This document shows positions 34,952 to 46,892 of a stretch of 64,000 bases of DNA, in pieces. The stretch's first letter is position 1. Each line of letters begins with the position of its first letter. The position numbers were made by a program, and so were the translations under genes. The notes under the pieces are model-generated. The model was not told the origin of the DNA and did no database searches. It worked only from the letters and a program-made list of their open reading frames with translations. Source of the stretch: Pieris napi (lineage: Eukaryota > Arthropoda > Insecta > Lepidoptera > Pieridae); contig NC_062249.1 of NCBI RefSeq assembly GCF_905475465.1, positions 5,468,501-5,532,500 on the forward strand. The letters are read 5' to 3'.

Positions 34952-35240
34952 GGGAGCGGTCAAGTATTACGTACCGAATTTTGGGAGGGGGGGGGGGGGT
35001 TGTCCTTTTGTAAAACGTTACGATGCGGGGCGGGGATTGAATTACGCGTTATTGTTAATATAATTTTCTACTTACACCACATAATAGTAACTAAAGAGTC
35101 ACTAAGTGGTCACGAAACGTTTTACTAGACTTGGGAACAGTACTGCACTTGGTTAGGAAAAACGTTACGGCGAGTTACATGGGGGGGGGGGGGTTTAAAT
35201 AATCTCCAAAAATTGCGTTACGTAATACTGGAACGCTCCC
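34952..35240. mobile_element. MITE with inverted ends and two poly-G runs
   Basis: The left end (gggagcggtcaagtattacg) and right end (cgtaatactggaacgctccc) are imperfect inverted repeats. Inside, two runs of 12-13 G (about 34,988 and 35,191) sit near each end in the same orientation. No ORF. Confidence 0.8.
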
Positions 35241-35889
35241 ACAGTAGTTCGCGGCCCTCCAACCAGTAATCGACTTCTGCGCCCTTAGCTCAGTGTATTT
35301 CCCTCTTCACTCTTCCCCCTATCAACCTATACATGTCAGTACTACAGTATACAGTAAATTAAAACTTTGTGCTCAAAATTCAAACCCAAAAATTATTTAA
35401 CGTGCAGTTGAGAATTGCTGGATTATAAACATAATCTATATCAATTGTACAGACAAGGGCGGCAATAACATCACAGCCTTTACCTTAAAAATGTGTCCAC
35501 CACTGATTAGAGAGCAATACAATGATGCATATAGATCCTAATGAGGCTATTAAAAGAGCCCATGGAGCATGTTTGCCTCAAAACTGTCCACGACTTGGTA
35601 TCATTAGGTTTAGGAATACATAGTTTTGTTTGCGATTGTGAAACTCATAAGATCCACGAATACTGAAAAAAGGCAGTTATTCTCCGTTTGCAAAAATAAA
35701 TTTAGGTTAGCTATTATTAGTTAGGTAACTACTACTATCAATTAGACGACCTAAAATGGCACTTTTAAACGTTAAATAAAATAAAATAAGTGTTTCATTG
35801 CTCAGACATTTATTAAAACATCCCCATTAGAGATAAAATCTTCAAAGATAAATTAAATCTGAGACCGTGACCCATGTAGGGCCACCAAA
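35241..35889. other. Non-coding DNA, nothing recognised
   Basis: No supported features. Confidence 0.4.
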
Positions 35890-36300
35890 TCAAATCAATA
35901 GTTTATTTGCAAAGAAAGTGGTACATTTAGATCGATTAATTATAAAAATCCGCACCATATAAAAATATGCATGCAAATGTCGTATGTATTAATTTTTTAG
36001 TTATCAAAGTTATGGTGTAAATACTTACACTATAAAGGCACCTTACCTTTAAAAATGAATTGACCTTCCCCTTGAATGCATTACAGAGTGATCTATAACT
36101 TCTAGGAAGGTGATTAAATAGTTTGATAGCCATGGCGTAACAATTTTTTGGTGCAACATACAGGCACCCACAGCCGTGTTGGATCCCTCGGTATATGAAC
36201 AGGCAAGTTTCTTGAAATGTTTTGAACAATTTTGGATGTTTTTTACAGTATAACTGCTTCAAGGATTTATAAACTTATAAAAATGGTATACAGCTTACAG
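35890..36300 (-). mobile_element. LINE reverse-transcriptase C-terminal fragment, family L
   Basis: The minus frame includes AIKLFNHLPRSYRSLCN then AFKGKVNSFLKVRCLYSV, the pattern F-N-x-L-P...F-K-x-x-x-x-x-F-L typical of the extreme C-terminus of LINE polyproteins. Truncated and followed by AT-rich flank. Confidence 0.7.
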
Positions 36301-36537
36301 GTCCAACGCCCCTAATACGTATTTTTTTTCTGAATAATAAAAACTATATTCAGATCTATCGAATTTCCTCATAAAAAGATACCTACCTGATATTGTTTTA
36401 TGTGTGTGCTTTGTCAGAGCACTTAGGAACAAACCTTATAATGAGCTTCTGAAAGCACTTGATCTTACTGATTTAGGAAGTAGGCGATTTAGAGGAACCT
36501 ATAAGAACCCATTGAAACCTATACTCCTTAAAATAAA

Positions 36538-36815
36538 TAAATGGCGCTACAACCTTTTTAGGTCTGGGCCTCAGATGTCTGTATCTGTTTCATGATCATT
36601 TGTTAATCTAATAGGCAAGTAGGTGATGAGCCTTCTGCGCCTACAGCACGCCCTCGACTTTTTGGGTCTAAGGAAAGCCGGTTACCTCACGATGTTTTCC
36701 TTCACCGTTCGAGCGAATGTTAAATGCGCACATAGACAGGAAGTCCATTGGTGCACAGCCGGGGATCCAACCTACGACCTCAGGGTTGAGAGTCGCACGT
36801 TGAAGCCACTACTGC
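36538..36815 (-). repeat. tRNA-derived SINE, family A, minus
   Basis: Minus-strand copy with B-box relative (ggttggatccccggctgtgc), body and tail (aaaaaggttgtagcgccat). The plus-strand open frame across it is a by-product. Confidence 0.9.
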
Positions 36816-36959
36816 TCATCTATCATATCCTTACTGGCCGCTATAATGTCCAGGTATTGAAAAGCTCTTTATTTTAAGTGAAAACATACATTTGAGGGGT
36901 AGTTCTTTAAAACCGAAGACCGCTCAATATAACACAAATCCCCTAATGAACTTTCACCT

Positions 36960-37075
36960 AAATTGAGTAGTGGCTGACTGGAATAGGTTTTCGGACAATG
37001 TAATTAGTGCACCCTCTTTGAGTTCTTTAAAAAACAGATTGGATAATTTCTCCAAAACGGCAAATACAAACGCAT
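36960..37075 (+). mobile_element. LINE C-terminal fragment, family L-like
   Basis: The plus frame reads VADWNRFSDNVISAPSLSSL then KNRLDNFSK, the same W-N-x-x-x...F-K-x-R-L-D-x-F pattern found at LINE C-termini, without a start and with upstream stops. Confidence 0.6.
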
Positions 37076-37786
37076 AAGCTTTTTAAGCTGCTAGTGTGTT
37101 TATCCATATAATACTTATAGGTAATACGAGATGTTATGACTAGATTTGAGCTTGATATAGGAACGTTTTATATGAACAACAATTTGTAGAACCTATAGGA
37201 AATATTGTCTTATTATATCAAACCAAAATTTATAAAAAAATGTAATCTAATTAAAGATAACATAAAGCATAAACCACTTGCTCACTTTAAAAAAAAATCT
37301 TACATCATTATAACATAATCTCCAAAGGTGTAAATATTTAAACACTTTAAATTTTAAAACGTAGCATTCAAAAAACGAGACATAGTTCGCGTTCAGTCTC
37401 GATTGTAACTCTAGAAGTAACAGTTCCTTCAGAGGCCCTTCCATCTTTAACCACTTGCTTAGAAACAAAAATTTCACTCTGGATCAAAACTTTACACATT
37501 CATTTAAAATATTAAGCGACATTTTCTAAATCTGTCTCATGCAAATGAAACCGAGAGAATTTTTCTAGTGCAACAGTAGTTTAATTATAAAATTGTAAGT
37601 GTTATATAGAAATACGTCAAGTACCTAAAATCATTAATATGTCAAATGGAAGAGACTTGACCACGATAGGGAATCCTAGTGTGGGGGGGGAGAGCACAAT
37701 TTCTTAACTAACTAAACATTATTTATATGTGTAATATATTTTTCTTTACGTACCTACAAAAGTCACTGTCAAGAATTAAACTAGTA
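37076..37786. other. AT-rich DNA, nothing recognised
   Basis: No supported features apart from a run of nine G at 37,682. Confidence 0.4.
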
Positions 37787-37881
37787 CTGCCCTACGATTC
37801 TGTAACTCACTTTTCGAACTCACACAGCGGTTTTCAACGACTGTATGAGTTCGAAAAGTGAGTTACAGAATCGCAAGGCTG
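37787..37881. mobile_element. MITE, family E, near-perfect hairpin copy
   Basis: About 95 bp that folds almost completely. The left half (ctgtaactcacttttcgaac) is the reverse complement of the right half (gttcgaaaagtgagttacag), with ends cgattctg/cagaatcg, and a short loop near ttttcaacgac. It lacks the central segment present at 6427. Confidence 0.9.
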
Positions 37882-38366
37882 TTCGAAAAAGTTAAATGTT
37901 CGTTTGAAACGGACGAAAACAACAAGTGTGAATTGGGTAACACACTGGTATGTCTCGAAACAAAAAGCTTTTGATAAAATTATTTTATATATTTATTAGC
38001 TTATCCTATAGCTACTTATTATATATATCTAAACAATTACATTATACGCAAAAGCCAAAGATAAACACACATTCAAACATAAACATAACAGTTAACAATT
38101 ATTATTAAATAGTTAAACAAAAAAATATAAATATAATTAATGTACGATGCTTTGATAATTATAATATGTTCAATATAAAAGAGTAATAATAAAGCCATTC
38201 TATCTAATAAAGGATACCATTTTACATTATTTAAAAAAAAATTAGTTACATTATCTGTCTAGTGATAATTTGAGTTATAATCTGATGATATGCAATAGGA
38301 ACATGACTGAGTTGCGTAAATAGTTCGTATTAGACCGAGGAATTTGAAATATGTAGTTAGGTGTTT
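37882..38366. other. AT-rich DNA, nothing recognised
   Basis: No supported features. Confidence 0.45.
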
Positions 38367-38490
38367 TTTATGTAATAGGAGAGAAACGGCAGGAGGCTCA
38401 CCTGATGTTAGGTGATACCGCCGCCCATGGACTCACATTGCCAGGTTCGCAAGTGCGTTGCCGGCCTTTCAAGAATTGGTTTGCCTATTT
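38367..38490 (-). mobile_element. LINE 3' end, family B, tail only
   Basis: Contains ggcaggaggctcacctgatg, gataccgccgcccatggact and gtgcgttgccggcctttcaa. Confidence 0.85.
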
Positions 38491-38664
38491 TTGCAGTATT
38501 ATTATTATTTCCTAGATCTATAGATACATATTCTATTTTGTTTAATAACACACAAATATACAGTATTTACAATGTACTTAACCTAGGTTACATAGCAGTT
38601 TTAATAAAAAAATGGATTTAAAACGGAAAACTAAAACAGATTTAAAAAGTTTGGTGCTAGAAAA

Positions 38665-38735
38665 TAACATTCGCTAAGCGAGGAAAGCACCAGCTCTGGG
38701 GTCACCGGTACCGACACTTCAATGCCACAAGAAAT
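38665..38735 (-). mobile_element. LINE fragment, family D
   Basis: Shares gcgaggaaagcaccagctct and ggggtcaccggta with the copy at 13,640 and 40,930. Confidence 0.65.
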
Positions 38736-39304
38736 CTAATGGGGAGTATTGGGATGTCAAGTTTTAGAATCCCGATTTATAAAGATTATCATCCCAGCTC
38801 CTTTGAAAGTTGACGTTAGAAGGCAAACTCTTGGTCGGATGCTAACCACGCATATCTCTCATCTGTTAAATCCGCAATATCGGTTGAAGCGCCTCTGCAT
38901 TTTCTTTTATAAAAGGAGTTATGTCAACTCATCCTTTCGCCCACATATAGTTTCCGGTGAGCTTTGAAACCTTTTTTTAAACGTCCTGTTTAAAAGGCTT
39001 CTTAGAATCGCGCTAATAATTCCTTTTCATATCACCATTAGCCAGTACTACATTTTTGTCTGCTTGCGTACCGTCTTTTTTAAAATCGCATTTATCTGTA
39101 CACGCACCGAAACATTAATGGTAACGTGGTAACAAAAATAAAGATTACAGTACAGTGCATTCTTGTGGTTATTTCATTAATAGTTAATACATTTAAGGCA
39201 CGTCTTCTGTGCCTATTAATCCAAAACAATTAGTTCCCTGGGATTCGAACTTCCTACAGGGCCTTCTAGTTATACATCATGTATGTGTGACCTACTTGCT
39301 ACTT
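38736..39304. other. Non-coding DNA, possible old SINE remnant
   Basis: At about 39,236-39,275 the minus strand has gttcgaatccc, a B-box match, but no cloverleaf can be drawn around it. Confidence 0.35.
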
Positions 39305-40159
39305 GTTACTGATCTTCTTCTTCTTATAGTGCCATCTCCTAGCGAAGGTAGCGATCATCATGGCTAGTTTAATTTTGAATGCCGCGCTTCAAAACAATGA
39401 CTTGGAGCAAACCATTGTATTAAGTTTTTCAACCAGGACGTGCATCTGCGGCACAATCTCCTTCTACCTGCCACTTTGCCTTGTATGATTAGTTGAAGGA
39501 GCTCGTATTTTTTGGAGTTACGTATATCGTGTCCGAAATACTCAAGTTTCCTTTTCTTAACGGTCATAAGTACTTCTTTGTTCTTCTGCATTCTGTCCAG
39601 CACGGTTGTATTTCGTATGCGGTCTGTCCAAGATATTTTAAGCATACGTCGATAAACCCAGATCTCAAACGCTTCCAGTTTTTTGGACATATTCCCAGTC
39701 AGCGAACAAGATTCTACGCCGTAGAGCAACACAGAGAAGACGTAACATCGCGCAATGCGAGATCTAAGCTGTAAATTTAGGCGCTTGTCACAAAGTACTT
39801 TTTTTTAGTTTTGAAAAGGCATTCTGCGCTTGTTCAATTCTGCTGCGGATTTCGATGCTATGGTCACCCTTTTCATCAATCACTGGGCCTAGTCTATTTT
39901 CGAGACACGTTCCAAGGTCTGATTGAGGTGTATATGTTGCGTGAAAATCTCAGGTGTTCGACTTATTGTCATATATTTTGATTTTTTCGCATTGATACTA
40001 ATACCAAATTCAGAACTCACGGCGGCAACTGAATCGACTTAAGTCTGTAGACCATCGAGGCTCTCTGCGATTAGGATCGTGTCATCAGCGTATCTTAAGT
40101 TATTCAGCAGTTTGCCATTAATTGCTCTGCCATGTTGACAATTATCTAGTTACTGATCT
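39305..40159 (-). mobile_element. 5'-truncated LINE with RT active-site motif and 11-bp target duplication, family I
   Basis: gttactgatct is found at 39,305-39,315 and 40,149-40,159 and brackets an 833-bp minus-strand insert. The insert encodes the end of a reverse transcriptase: LRYADDTILIAESLDGLQ with the catalytic YADD (40,092-40,081), then after a frameshift LLYGVESCSLTGNMSKKLEA, IWVYRRMLKISWTDRIRNT and KYELLQLIIQGKVAGRRR. The element ends with a gaag-rich tail. Frameshifts and stops make it inactive. Fragments of relatives lie at 22,916 and 45,940. Confidence 0.9.
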
Positions 40160-40261
40160 ACACCATCAAAGACGCATGCGCAACTAATGAATTGTTTTAA
40201 ATACTTTAGCCTTATATCAGAAATACAAAATATATACATTATAAATATTGTTTTTCTTAAT

Positions 40262-40492
40262 CTATGGTAAATGATTCTGTGTGCCTACGGGCAAAGGCCT
40301 CCCCCATTGTCCTCCATTTTTCTTTATTGTATTCCAATCTCGTCCAGGTTTTAGTCTTTCCAGCCATTTCGATGATTTCATCGGCCCTCCTTTTAAATGG
40401 CCTACCTCTGTTTCTTTTATGGCCTCTAGGTTGCCATAGTGTTACAATTGTGCTCCATTTATCTGCTCCTCTTAAATACTTTAATTTGACAT
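40262..40492 (-). mobile_element. LINE C-terminal fragment, family G
   Basis: The minus frame reads LKYLRGADKWSTIVTLWQPR then GHKRNRGRPFKRRADEI and WRTMGEAFARRHTES, aligning with the insert at 13,120 (RGKDKWSKIITQWYPRDGKR). Reading is interrupted and it is inactive. Confidence 0.75.
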
Positions 40493-40929
40493 GAATAATA
40501 AGCTATTTTCAGGCATCGATCATACCATAGACGAGGAGTAGCACATATGCGAAGCCTCAATCTATTAACTATATAAATGTACTTAATTTAATGTCCAGAG
40601 GGATCCTTCATCGCAGCCCCACAAAGCTATTAAGTATTTTGTCAATATTATCTTGAAAATAAGTAGACGTATGAAAAGAATCTAAAAATTTAGGTAGATA
40701 CCTTAATAGGACCAGAGGTGTTAAGTTAGAAGTTAGCGCCATGTTTCCACATTGTAGACATATTTTATTACAAATTAAATTTTTGTGTACAGCATTTTAA
40801 GTGTTCAGTACTTATGTACTTATATACTCACTTAATTCATTTATTACTTCATTTAATAATAAATTTATTTAAACCTAAACATAACAATCAAATATACAGT
40901 AAATAAAATTTTCTTTGGTAATAATTTTC
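40493..40929. other. AT-rich DNA, nothing recognised
   Basis: No supported features. Confidence 0.4.
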
Positions 40930-41215
40930 TGTGGTAGTGTACTTTTAACGCTGGCAGAATTTCCTCGCTGTAATGCGAATTGCGATACTTATTCGTTGAG
41001 CGAGGATAGCACCAGCTATGGGGTCACCGGTACTATCTACTAGGCACCAACTTACATCTTTAATTAGTGCCTGTGCACTTGATCCCCACGGACCAAGAGT
41101 ATCTAGTCCAAAGAGAATAAAATAGAAGTTGGAGGAAAGACTCTCATTTGACTTCATTTGAGCCGTTTATTCTGCCTGCTCTGCGGCAGCCCCAGCTTTT
41201 TTGCTTGTCCCAGGA
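40930..41215 (-). mobile_element. LINE ORF C-terminal fragment, family D
   Basis: The minus frame includes LDTLGPWGSSAQALIKDVSW then LVDSTGDPIAGAILAQRISI, the conserved end of a LINE polyprotein also seen at 46,216 and 47,990. One stretch upstream (aaagctggggctgccgcaga on the minus strand) matches 47,920-47,940. Confidence 0.8.
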
Positions 41216-41789
41216 AAGTGTGACGGGGCTAACTTATGTACTTATGTATGCTCAAAATATATTACTGGTAATTAAAGGGTAAAATAAAGCGCCATTCCTA
41301 ACCAAAATATTACAGTTCTGAAACCTTAAATATCTTAAATCTTTTAAAAGGTTATAATTAGTCATTAGTAATCAGAGCATTCGCCTTGAAATTCCTGAAC
41401 GAAGGAATTTTATGCTAAATTTAAAATTTCAAATAGGTATCGAACTCTTCGAGTTCCAATTTTCAAATTTGAACTTGGAACGTCCAGTTCGGATGACGCG
41501 CAAAAACTGACCACGCAATGCCGCCCGTCATCTGCGCCGAGCAGAGATGTGTATGGAGTCGTTATTAAATCAATATATTTTGACGTAACAAATGCCGAGT
41601 TGCTTCTCTGTAGTCTGAATTACAAATGGTAAGATATAGACTTTTTTATATTGTTGATAATTATTTCTTATTAATTTAATATTATTAAATTATTTCAGAA
41701 ATATATTTTCAATTGTGATACACTTAAATGTGTTATAAATAATCACCGTTTCCCATTTTTGGAAGGTAAAGGTAACATTTAAAACAAAA
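41216..41789. other. Non-coding DNA, nothing recognised
   Basis: A short GC-richer patch (41,480-41,570) shows no open frame. Confidence 0.4.
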
Positions 41790-41905
41790 ATTTCCCTATA
41801 CTTATTACAGCTTACAGCAGCCCTTGATTTGAGAACTGGCAGTAAATGTAAAATTAGAAGCATTAATATGTATTTATTTACTGACAAGTCATAAGTGTAC
41901 CTTAT
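41790..41905. repeat. Dispersed repeat, family H, partial, inverted
   Basis: Reverse complement of the family H segment that includes agttctcaaatcaagggc and atgcttctaattttac, ending gacttgtc/gacaagtc next to tcataagtgta. Confidence 0.75.
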
Positions 41906-43308
41906 GTTACCTATGTGATTTAATTATTTTTTACTTTTACTTTACTTTAGCTATTGTTTCTATAATTATTATCTAACGTTATTGTTAGAATATGTATTTT
42001 GTAACGCAACCAATTTTTAGTTTCTAATTTTGTCAGGAGAGGTCCTTTAGTTACTTCTATTTCTTTTTGTACCAAATTTGAATAAATTGTAATCACCAAA
42101 TATTCCTGTTATTACGACAACCACGTACATTCTAACAGTCATATAAACATATTTTGTTAAAATTTTCTCAAATTAATAGATTTTGTCTCTACTCCTATCT
42201 ATGTTCGTCAGAAATATGCCGCCTAGCCAGACTATGCGCAAAAAGGGCGTCCTCACAAAACATTTTATCACATACGCGACGAAGACGACAACAGCGCACG
42301 CCATTTTAGTAAGACCCGCGCATCATTCATTCATTAAGGAAATCTAAGTAGATTAATAATTTTCCTAAAGGTGTAGGGATCAAGTTATTATGGTTCAGGT
42401 TTAAGAAAGGATTATAGAAAGCGATTCATCCTTGTTTATTGTTCATGCGTGAAAGAGACGGAAGGATGCATCAATATTATGTTGATATGATTGACGTAAG
42501 TTGCACTATTGATATTTATGATTTAGTAAATGAGCCTTTATAGAACTAGCTTTCGCTCTACCTTTATAGGAAGAGGCGTGACTCCAAACGTCGTATAAAA
42601 TTTAATTGGAATGTTAGTTACTCGTGACGACATTATTTTCATACAAATTAGACTGACGTTAGGAGTTCACTTCTGGCGCCAAATAATTTTGTCTATGACC
42701 TCTGGCATAAAAATGCGATTAGCATTCGATCGATCACTTCCAGGCAACACATGAAAAATAAAATTAAATAAAATAAGCTCAAGAAATTCAAAACTACAAA
42801 AGATATAGATATAATTTAAACAAAACCATGAACCATAACTTTGTAGTTATGATGATACAATGTCGACAAGAAATACTTGTTGATAGATGTAAAGAAATAT
42901 AGAGAAGGAACTAAACGAATAGAGACAGAAACTGAATTTCATAGCCATTCTCCATATAAGTTTGATGTGTTTAATGATGTAAGATTCTTCTTACATGTCA
43001 TAGATCCTTCGAAAAAACACTTGACAATCGTATAAAATGCGTTTGAAAATCTTTGACGTAAACCTGTCGTAGGTATGTAAAATATTAATTTGAAAAGGTT
43101 CCATGTCTGCATTCACTTACGTGCATAAATAGAGTGAGCAATTATTTTTTAACAGCTATGTTCTCACAGCCCCACAATGGGGCAAAAAGGTATCCCACGA
43201 TATGCAACTTTCGCCTGATTATCAATCGGGTCGTTTATATAACTATAATTGTAATTTCAGTGTACAGTCAGCAATAACACAGTGAATAGGTTACACATAA
43301 TGCTTCCC
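41906..43308. other. Non-coding DNA, nothing recognised
   Basis: No repeat family or coding frame supported. Confidence 0.4.
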
Positions 43309-43512
43309 GTTTTTTTTTTTTTTTTTTACTTGGGGAAATGCATTACGCATACCCCACCGCGGCGCGACTGCTTAGTGCGGGAGGGTTATGTAGGACTCGC
43401 GAATGTGCATACCCACTAAAACCCCAAGGTGCCACCAACAATCGTCTTAGGCGGGATGCGGTAACAGCAGAGCCTTATCCGCTTAATGCTTACCGTTAAA
43501 CCAACCATTAAA
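43309..43512 (-). repeat. Retroposed element with A tail, minus
   Basis: A run of 16-17 T at 43,311-43,327 (an A tail on the minus strand) is followed by a GC-rich body (cataccccaccgcggcgcga, gtgcgggagggttatgtagg) that ends near aaccaaccatt. The body is a familiar lepidopteran retroelement tail by recollection. Single copy here. Confidence 0.6.
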
Positions 43513-43749
43513 AAAAAAATTTCTTTGTGTAACAGCCTTCATTATTAAAACCCGGATGTCTTTGGCTTGATGCCTAACGAAATTATAATCGTATCCGTCC
43601 AAAAATTAATTAAAGATATTTAAATATTATTCCAATCAGTTCAATGTTCATTCAATTTCAATACGCAGAACGTTACGACTCCTTGTAAAATCACCACCAA
43701 TAGGTATACAATACTCATAAGTGATAACATTTACAATATTTTAAGAAGT

Positions 43750-44085
43750 AAAATTACAAAAGTCAAAGACAAAGTCAAAATCATATACTTAACACAATGT
43801 ATACTTATGAACGACAAAAAATAAATACATATTAAATGCTTCTAATATTACATTTAGTTCTCAAATCAAGGGCGTAGAACGGAAAAGAAGAACTGGCAAT
43901 AAACTCTTCGCCATTTTTTTTAATTGCCAAGTTTTTTGTTTCACAGAATGATTGAAAGGAGCTGCAACCATTACACAATGTTCACGTGACTTCTTAAGTA
44001 ATTAATAATAATAAAATAAATTAAAACATAGATTTGTCTTCTATCAGCAGGAGGCATGGTGAAATAGGAGCACGCACGACATACA
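43750..44085. repeat. Dispersed repeat, family H
   Basis: Same order of blocks as 15,230-15,515: aatgcttctaat, aagggcgtagaacggaaaag, ggagctgcaaccattacaca, ctatcagcaggaggcatggt, gaaataggagcacgcac. Confidence 0.85.
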
Positions 44086-45284
44086 TTAGGACTATAGTGG
44101 ACTCGAGCCTGATAGGAATCAATGAAGGCTTCTAGAAAGGTTGTAGAATTAATTGATCAAGAAAAGCATGAAACTAACCCTGACTAGATTTCTAGATGCT
44201 CGAAGCATTGGAATCTAGGCCCAACCAATGCATAAATCTATTTTATCTTTTCAAGTGATAGTCCCGAATAGATTACAGGAGTAAAAAGACATATTTGAAA
44301 AGGGATCCCATACAATAAGATTTTACTCAAACGTCTACGGCATATTGCCGGTGGTATAGTCGATCCCGTCCCGAGGCAGTCAGGAATTATGGTAAATTAT
44401 CCATTAATAAAAGTGCATTAGATAGTGGTCTGGATGGTTCTATTGTAGCCTTTAATGTGCATTTAAAATACTTGTAAAATCATATTTATATATTCTTTAA
44501 AAGCTGACACGGCTATGAAAGATGTTGGAATGATATTAAAGTATTTTACATAATTTTATATGTATTGTTTAAATAACAGTTTGTGTGATAATATTGCTAA
44601 GACTGAAGGCCAAATATGTGTGCAGGCCACATCAGTGCTTGAATTGCAGATATTTTATAAAACAAAATATTATTGTAAATTATTAAATAAATATATATAA
44701 TCGACTTAAAACCGTCCAGTGGTTTGACAAGTAAACTATGTATTGTTATTATTTTTAATTAGTCACTACACTTTATACACAATTCAACCTTATAATGGCC
44801 GTACCATACTTAATTTCATAGATATTATTTATCTAAATCTTTTCTTCTTTCACAGATATTATCTCTTTTAGAAGGTTGGCGATCATAATGGCTACGTGTA
44901 CCTAACCATGTACATATGTCAACGTTAACAAACAATCGAATACCGATTAAATACGAAATAAGATCACATGCTAATATAACTTCCTTCATAAACCATAAAT
45001 ATATGCAGACAGCTGGATACTTATATCTGTTGCTTAAGTTACTAAGTTACGTTTTCAAAGGTAGGATTTTCAATACTTTTACTAAAGAGATTAACATCTC
45101 AGTTTTATACGAACAAGAATGGTTAGTAATTTCGTTTTAAATATATATAAAGATTACTGTATATAAATCTTCTGTGCATGTGTTTAATTTCAATACATGT
45201 GTGAGGTTGGTTTATAATGAATGATTTTTTTGTGTGTACAGGACAACGTCTGTCGGGTCCGCTAATTTATCATAAAATAGAAAC
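44086..45284. other. Non-coding DNA with a LINE-tail trace
   Basis: 44,848-44,900 (ttcttctttcacag, gaaggttggcgatcataatg) resembles the 3' edge of the LINE at 39,316 (ttcttcttatagtg, gaaggtagcgatcatcatgg). The rest shows nothing. Confidence 0.4.
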
Positions 45285-45420
45285 ATGTGGCGCTGCAACG
45301 CTCGTTCTTATATTCAGATTTTGGCATGTTTCTTGATTTCTGTTAAACAAGTGACCAACTCTTTCTCCTGACGTCACGCTGGTTTTTGGGTCTGAGGCGT
45401 CACGATTTTTGTATCAGCAT
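45285..45420 (-). repeat. Diverged SINE fragment, family A
   Basis: Minus-strand traces of the tail (gcagcgccac) and of gacccaaaa/gacgtcagg spacing. Head absent. Confidence 0.4.
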
Positions 45421-45939
45421 ACCAGTGTTAAATTGGACACATATAATAACCTATAGAAGAGATACAGAAATAAGACTGATATATTGAGCTACGAGATTTA
45501 ATAATCTTTTGGATTTAAGTTTTAACATTTGTTCGTGTAATACCAAATTTTGTTGACACAAGGATACGCGCGTTCGTAGATCGCCGTGTCGCCATTTTGA
45601 AGACCTATTTGCGATATATACAATAATTTTATTAAACAAAATGCTACAAGTTTATAGCAGATACTGTAATGATCTGTGTAATGTAGAAATACCTTTTTAA
45701 TTGAGTATTTAAATTAGATCGCTTTTGGTCATGATTATGTTTACATCCGCCGATTACCTAACAAGCGCTAACTATTCGTCGTATGCGCAGGAGTTAGACG
45801 CTCATTAGCCAATACATACCTACATAACAAAAATTGTTTTTTTAATTAAAAATCTTAACTTGCTAATGTCGCATGACATCTAATGTAAGTCCTTCAACGA
45901 GTCGTAGACTGTTAAAATACGGAAAGTCGCATATCTCAG

Positions 45940-46127
45940 ACACGTTTTGCGTCGTAATCGATACAGCTTATTGCAGCTTATATTGATGGGAAAAATTCAA
46001 GGCAAGGGACGGGCTGGAAGAAGTCGTGGTTGTGAAACGTGGACCGGCATCACATCCGCCGGGGACCTTTTTAGACTAGCGCAAGATACCCGGCAATTCA
46101 AGTTGTTAACAACCTTTAGTAATAAAG
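45940..46127 (+). mobile_element. LINE C-terminal fragment, family I
   Basis: The plus frame reads RRNRYSLLQLILMGKIQGKG then TWTGITSAGDLFRLAQD, aligning with KYELLQLIIQGKV in the insert at 39,316 and with the typical W-x-G-x-x-S-x-x-x-L-F-R-x-A tail. Confidence 0.75.
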
Positions 46128-46404
46128 TGGCTTTTGAAAAACAAGAACTTGCTAAACATAAAGGTTATTATGAAAAAAGTAAAAGCAAAGGCTAAAGCAT
46201 ACAGGCTCCGAATATGATTTTGTCCCATTCGGTGTCGAGACCCTTGGTTCGTGGCATCCTAGCGCTATAAGGCTTTTTAAGGAAATAGCAAAATGGTTAA
46301 TCGACATCACAGGAGACCGAAGAGCTGGCAGCTACCTCGGGCAAAGAATTAGTCTAGCTATTCAAAGGGGGAACGCTGCCGGTATCTTCGTAACCTTGCC
46401 TTAA
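46128..46404 (+). mobile_element. LINE C-terminal fragment, family D
   Basis: The frame from about 46,216 reads EYDFVPFGVETLGSWHPSA, IRLFKEIAKWLIDITGDRRA then SYLGQRISLAIQRGNAAGIF and stops at TAA 46,402-46,404. It is the best-preserved reading of this conserved LINE C-terminus in the window. It is abutted on the left by a different LINE family. Confidence 0.85.
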
Positions 46405-46665
46405 TGGCACCTAACCTTGCCTTATTTTGGTTATTCTATTTTAAGGTTAGTTATTGTTTTGTTATATTAATTAATGTAAAACATAAAGCCTTTCTAAGTA
46501 CGATTTTAAAGCGTTACATACTCTTTATGCAACTGGTACTGTACGCTACTATATTCAATACGGCTCAAAGGTGTTCCGTATCCTAAGTCACGTTTGAATC
46601 CTAAATAACTATTTAGTTTATATGTTGGAGAGGTACTGTTAGAACATAAACAAATAAATCAATAT
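46405..46665. other. AT-rich DNA, nothing recognised
   Basis: No supported features. Confidence 0.4.
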
Positions 46666-46892
46666 CGCTACAACCTTTTGAGGTCTGGGTTTCAGATTTC
46701 TGTACCTGTTTATGATAATTGGTCAATCTAATAGGCAAATCAGTGTGTGCCTACCGAACGCCGTCGACTTTTTGGTTCTACGGCAAGTCGGTTTCCTCCA
46801 AAGAAAGTCCATTGGTGCAAAGCCGGGGATCGAATCTACGACCTCAGGGATGAGAGTCGCACGCTAAAGCCACTAGGCAAACACTGTACTCT
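46666..46892 (-). repeat. tRNA-derived SINE, family A, internally deleted
   Basis: Minus-strand head (agtgtttgcctagtggcttt), B-box-like gattcgatccccgg, and tail (aaaaggttgtagcgat). About 60 bp of the body present in other copies is missing after cggtttcctcc. Confidence 0.85.
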
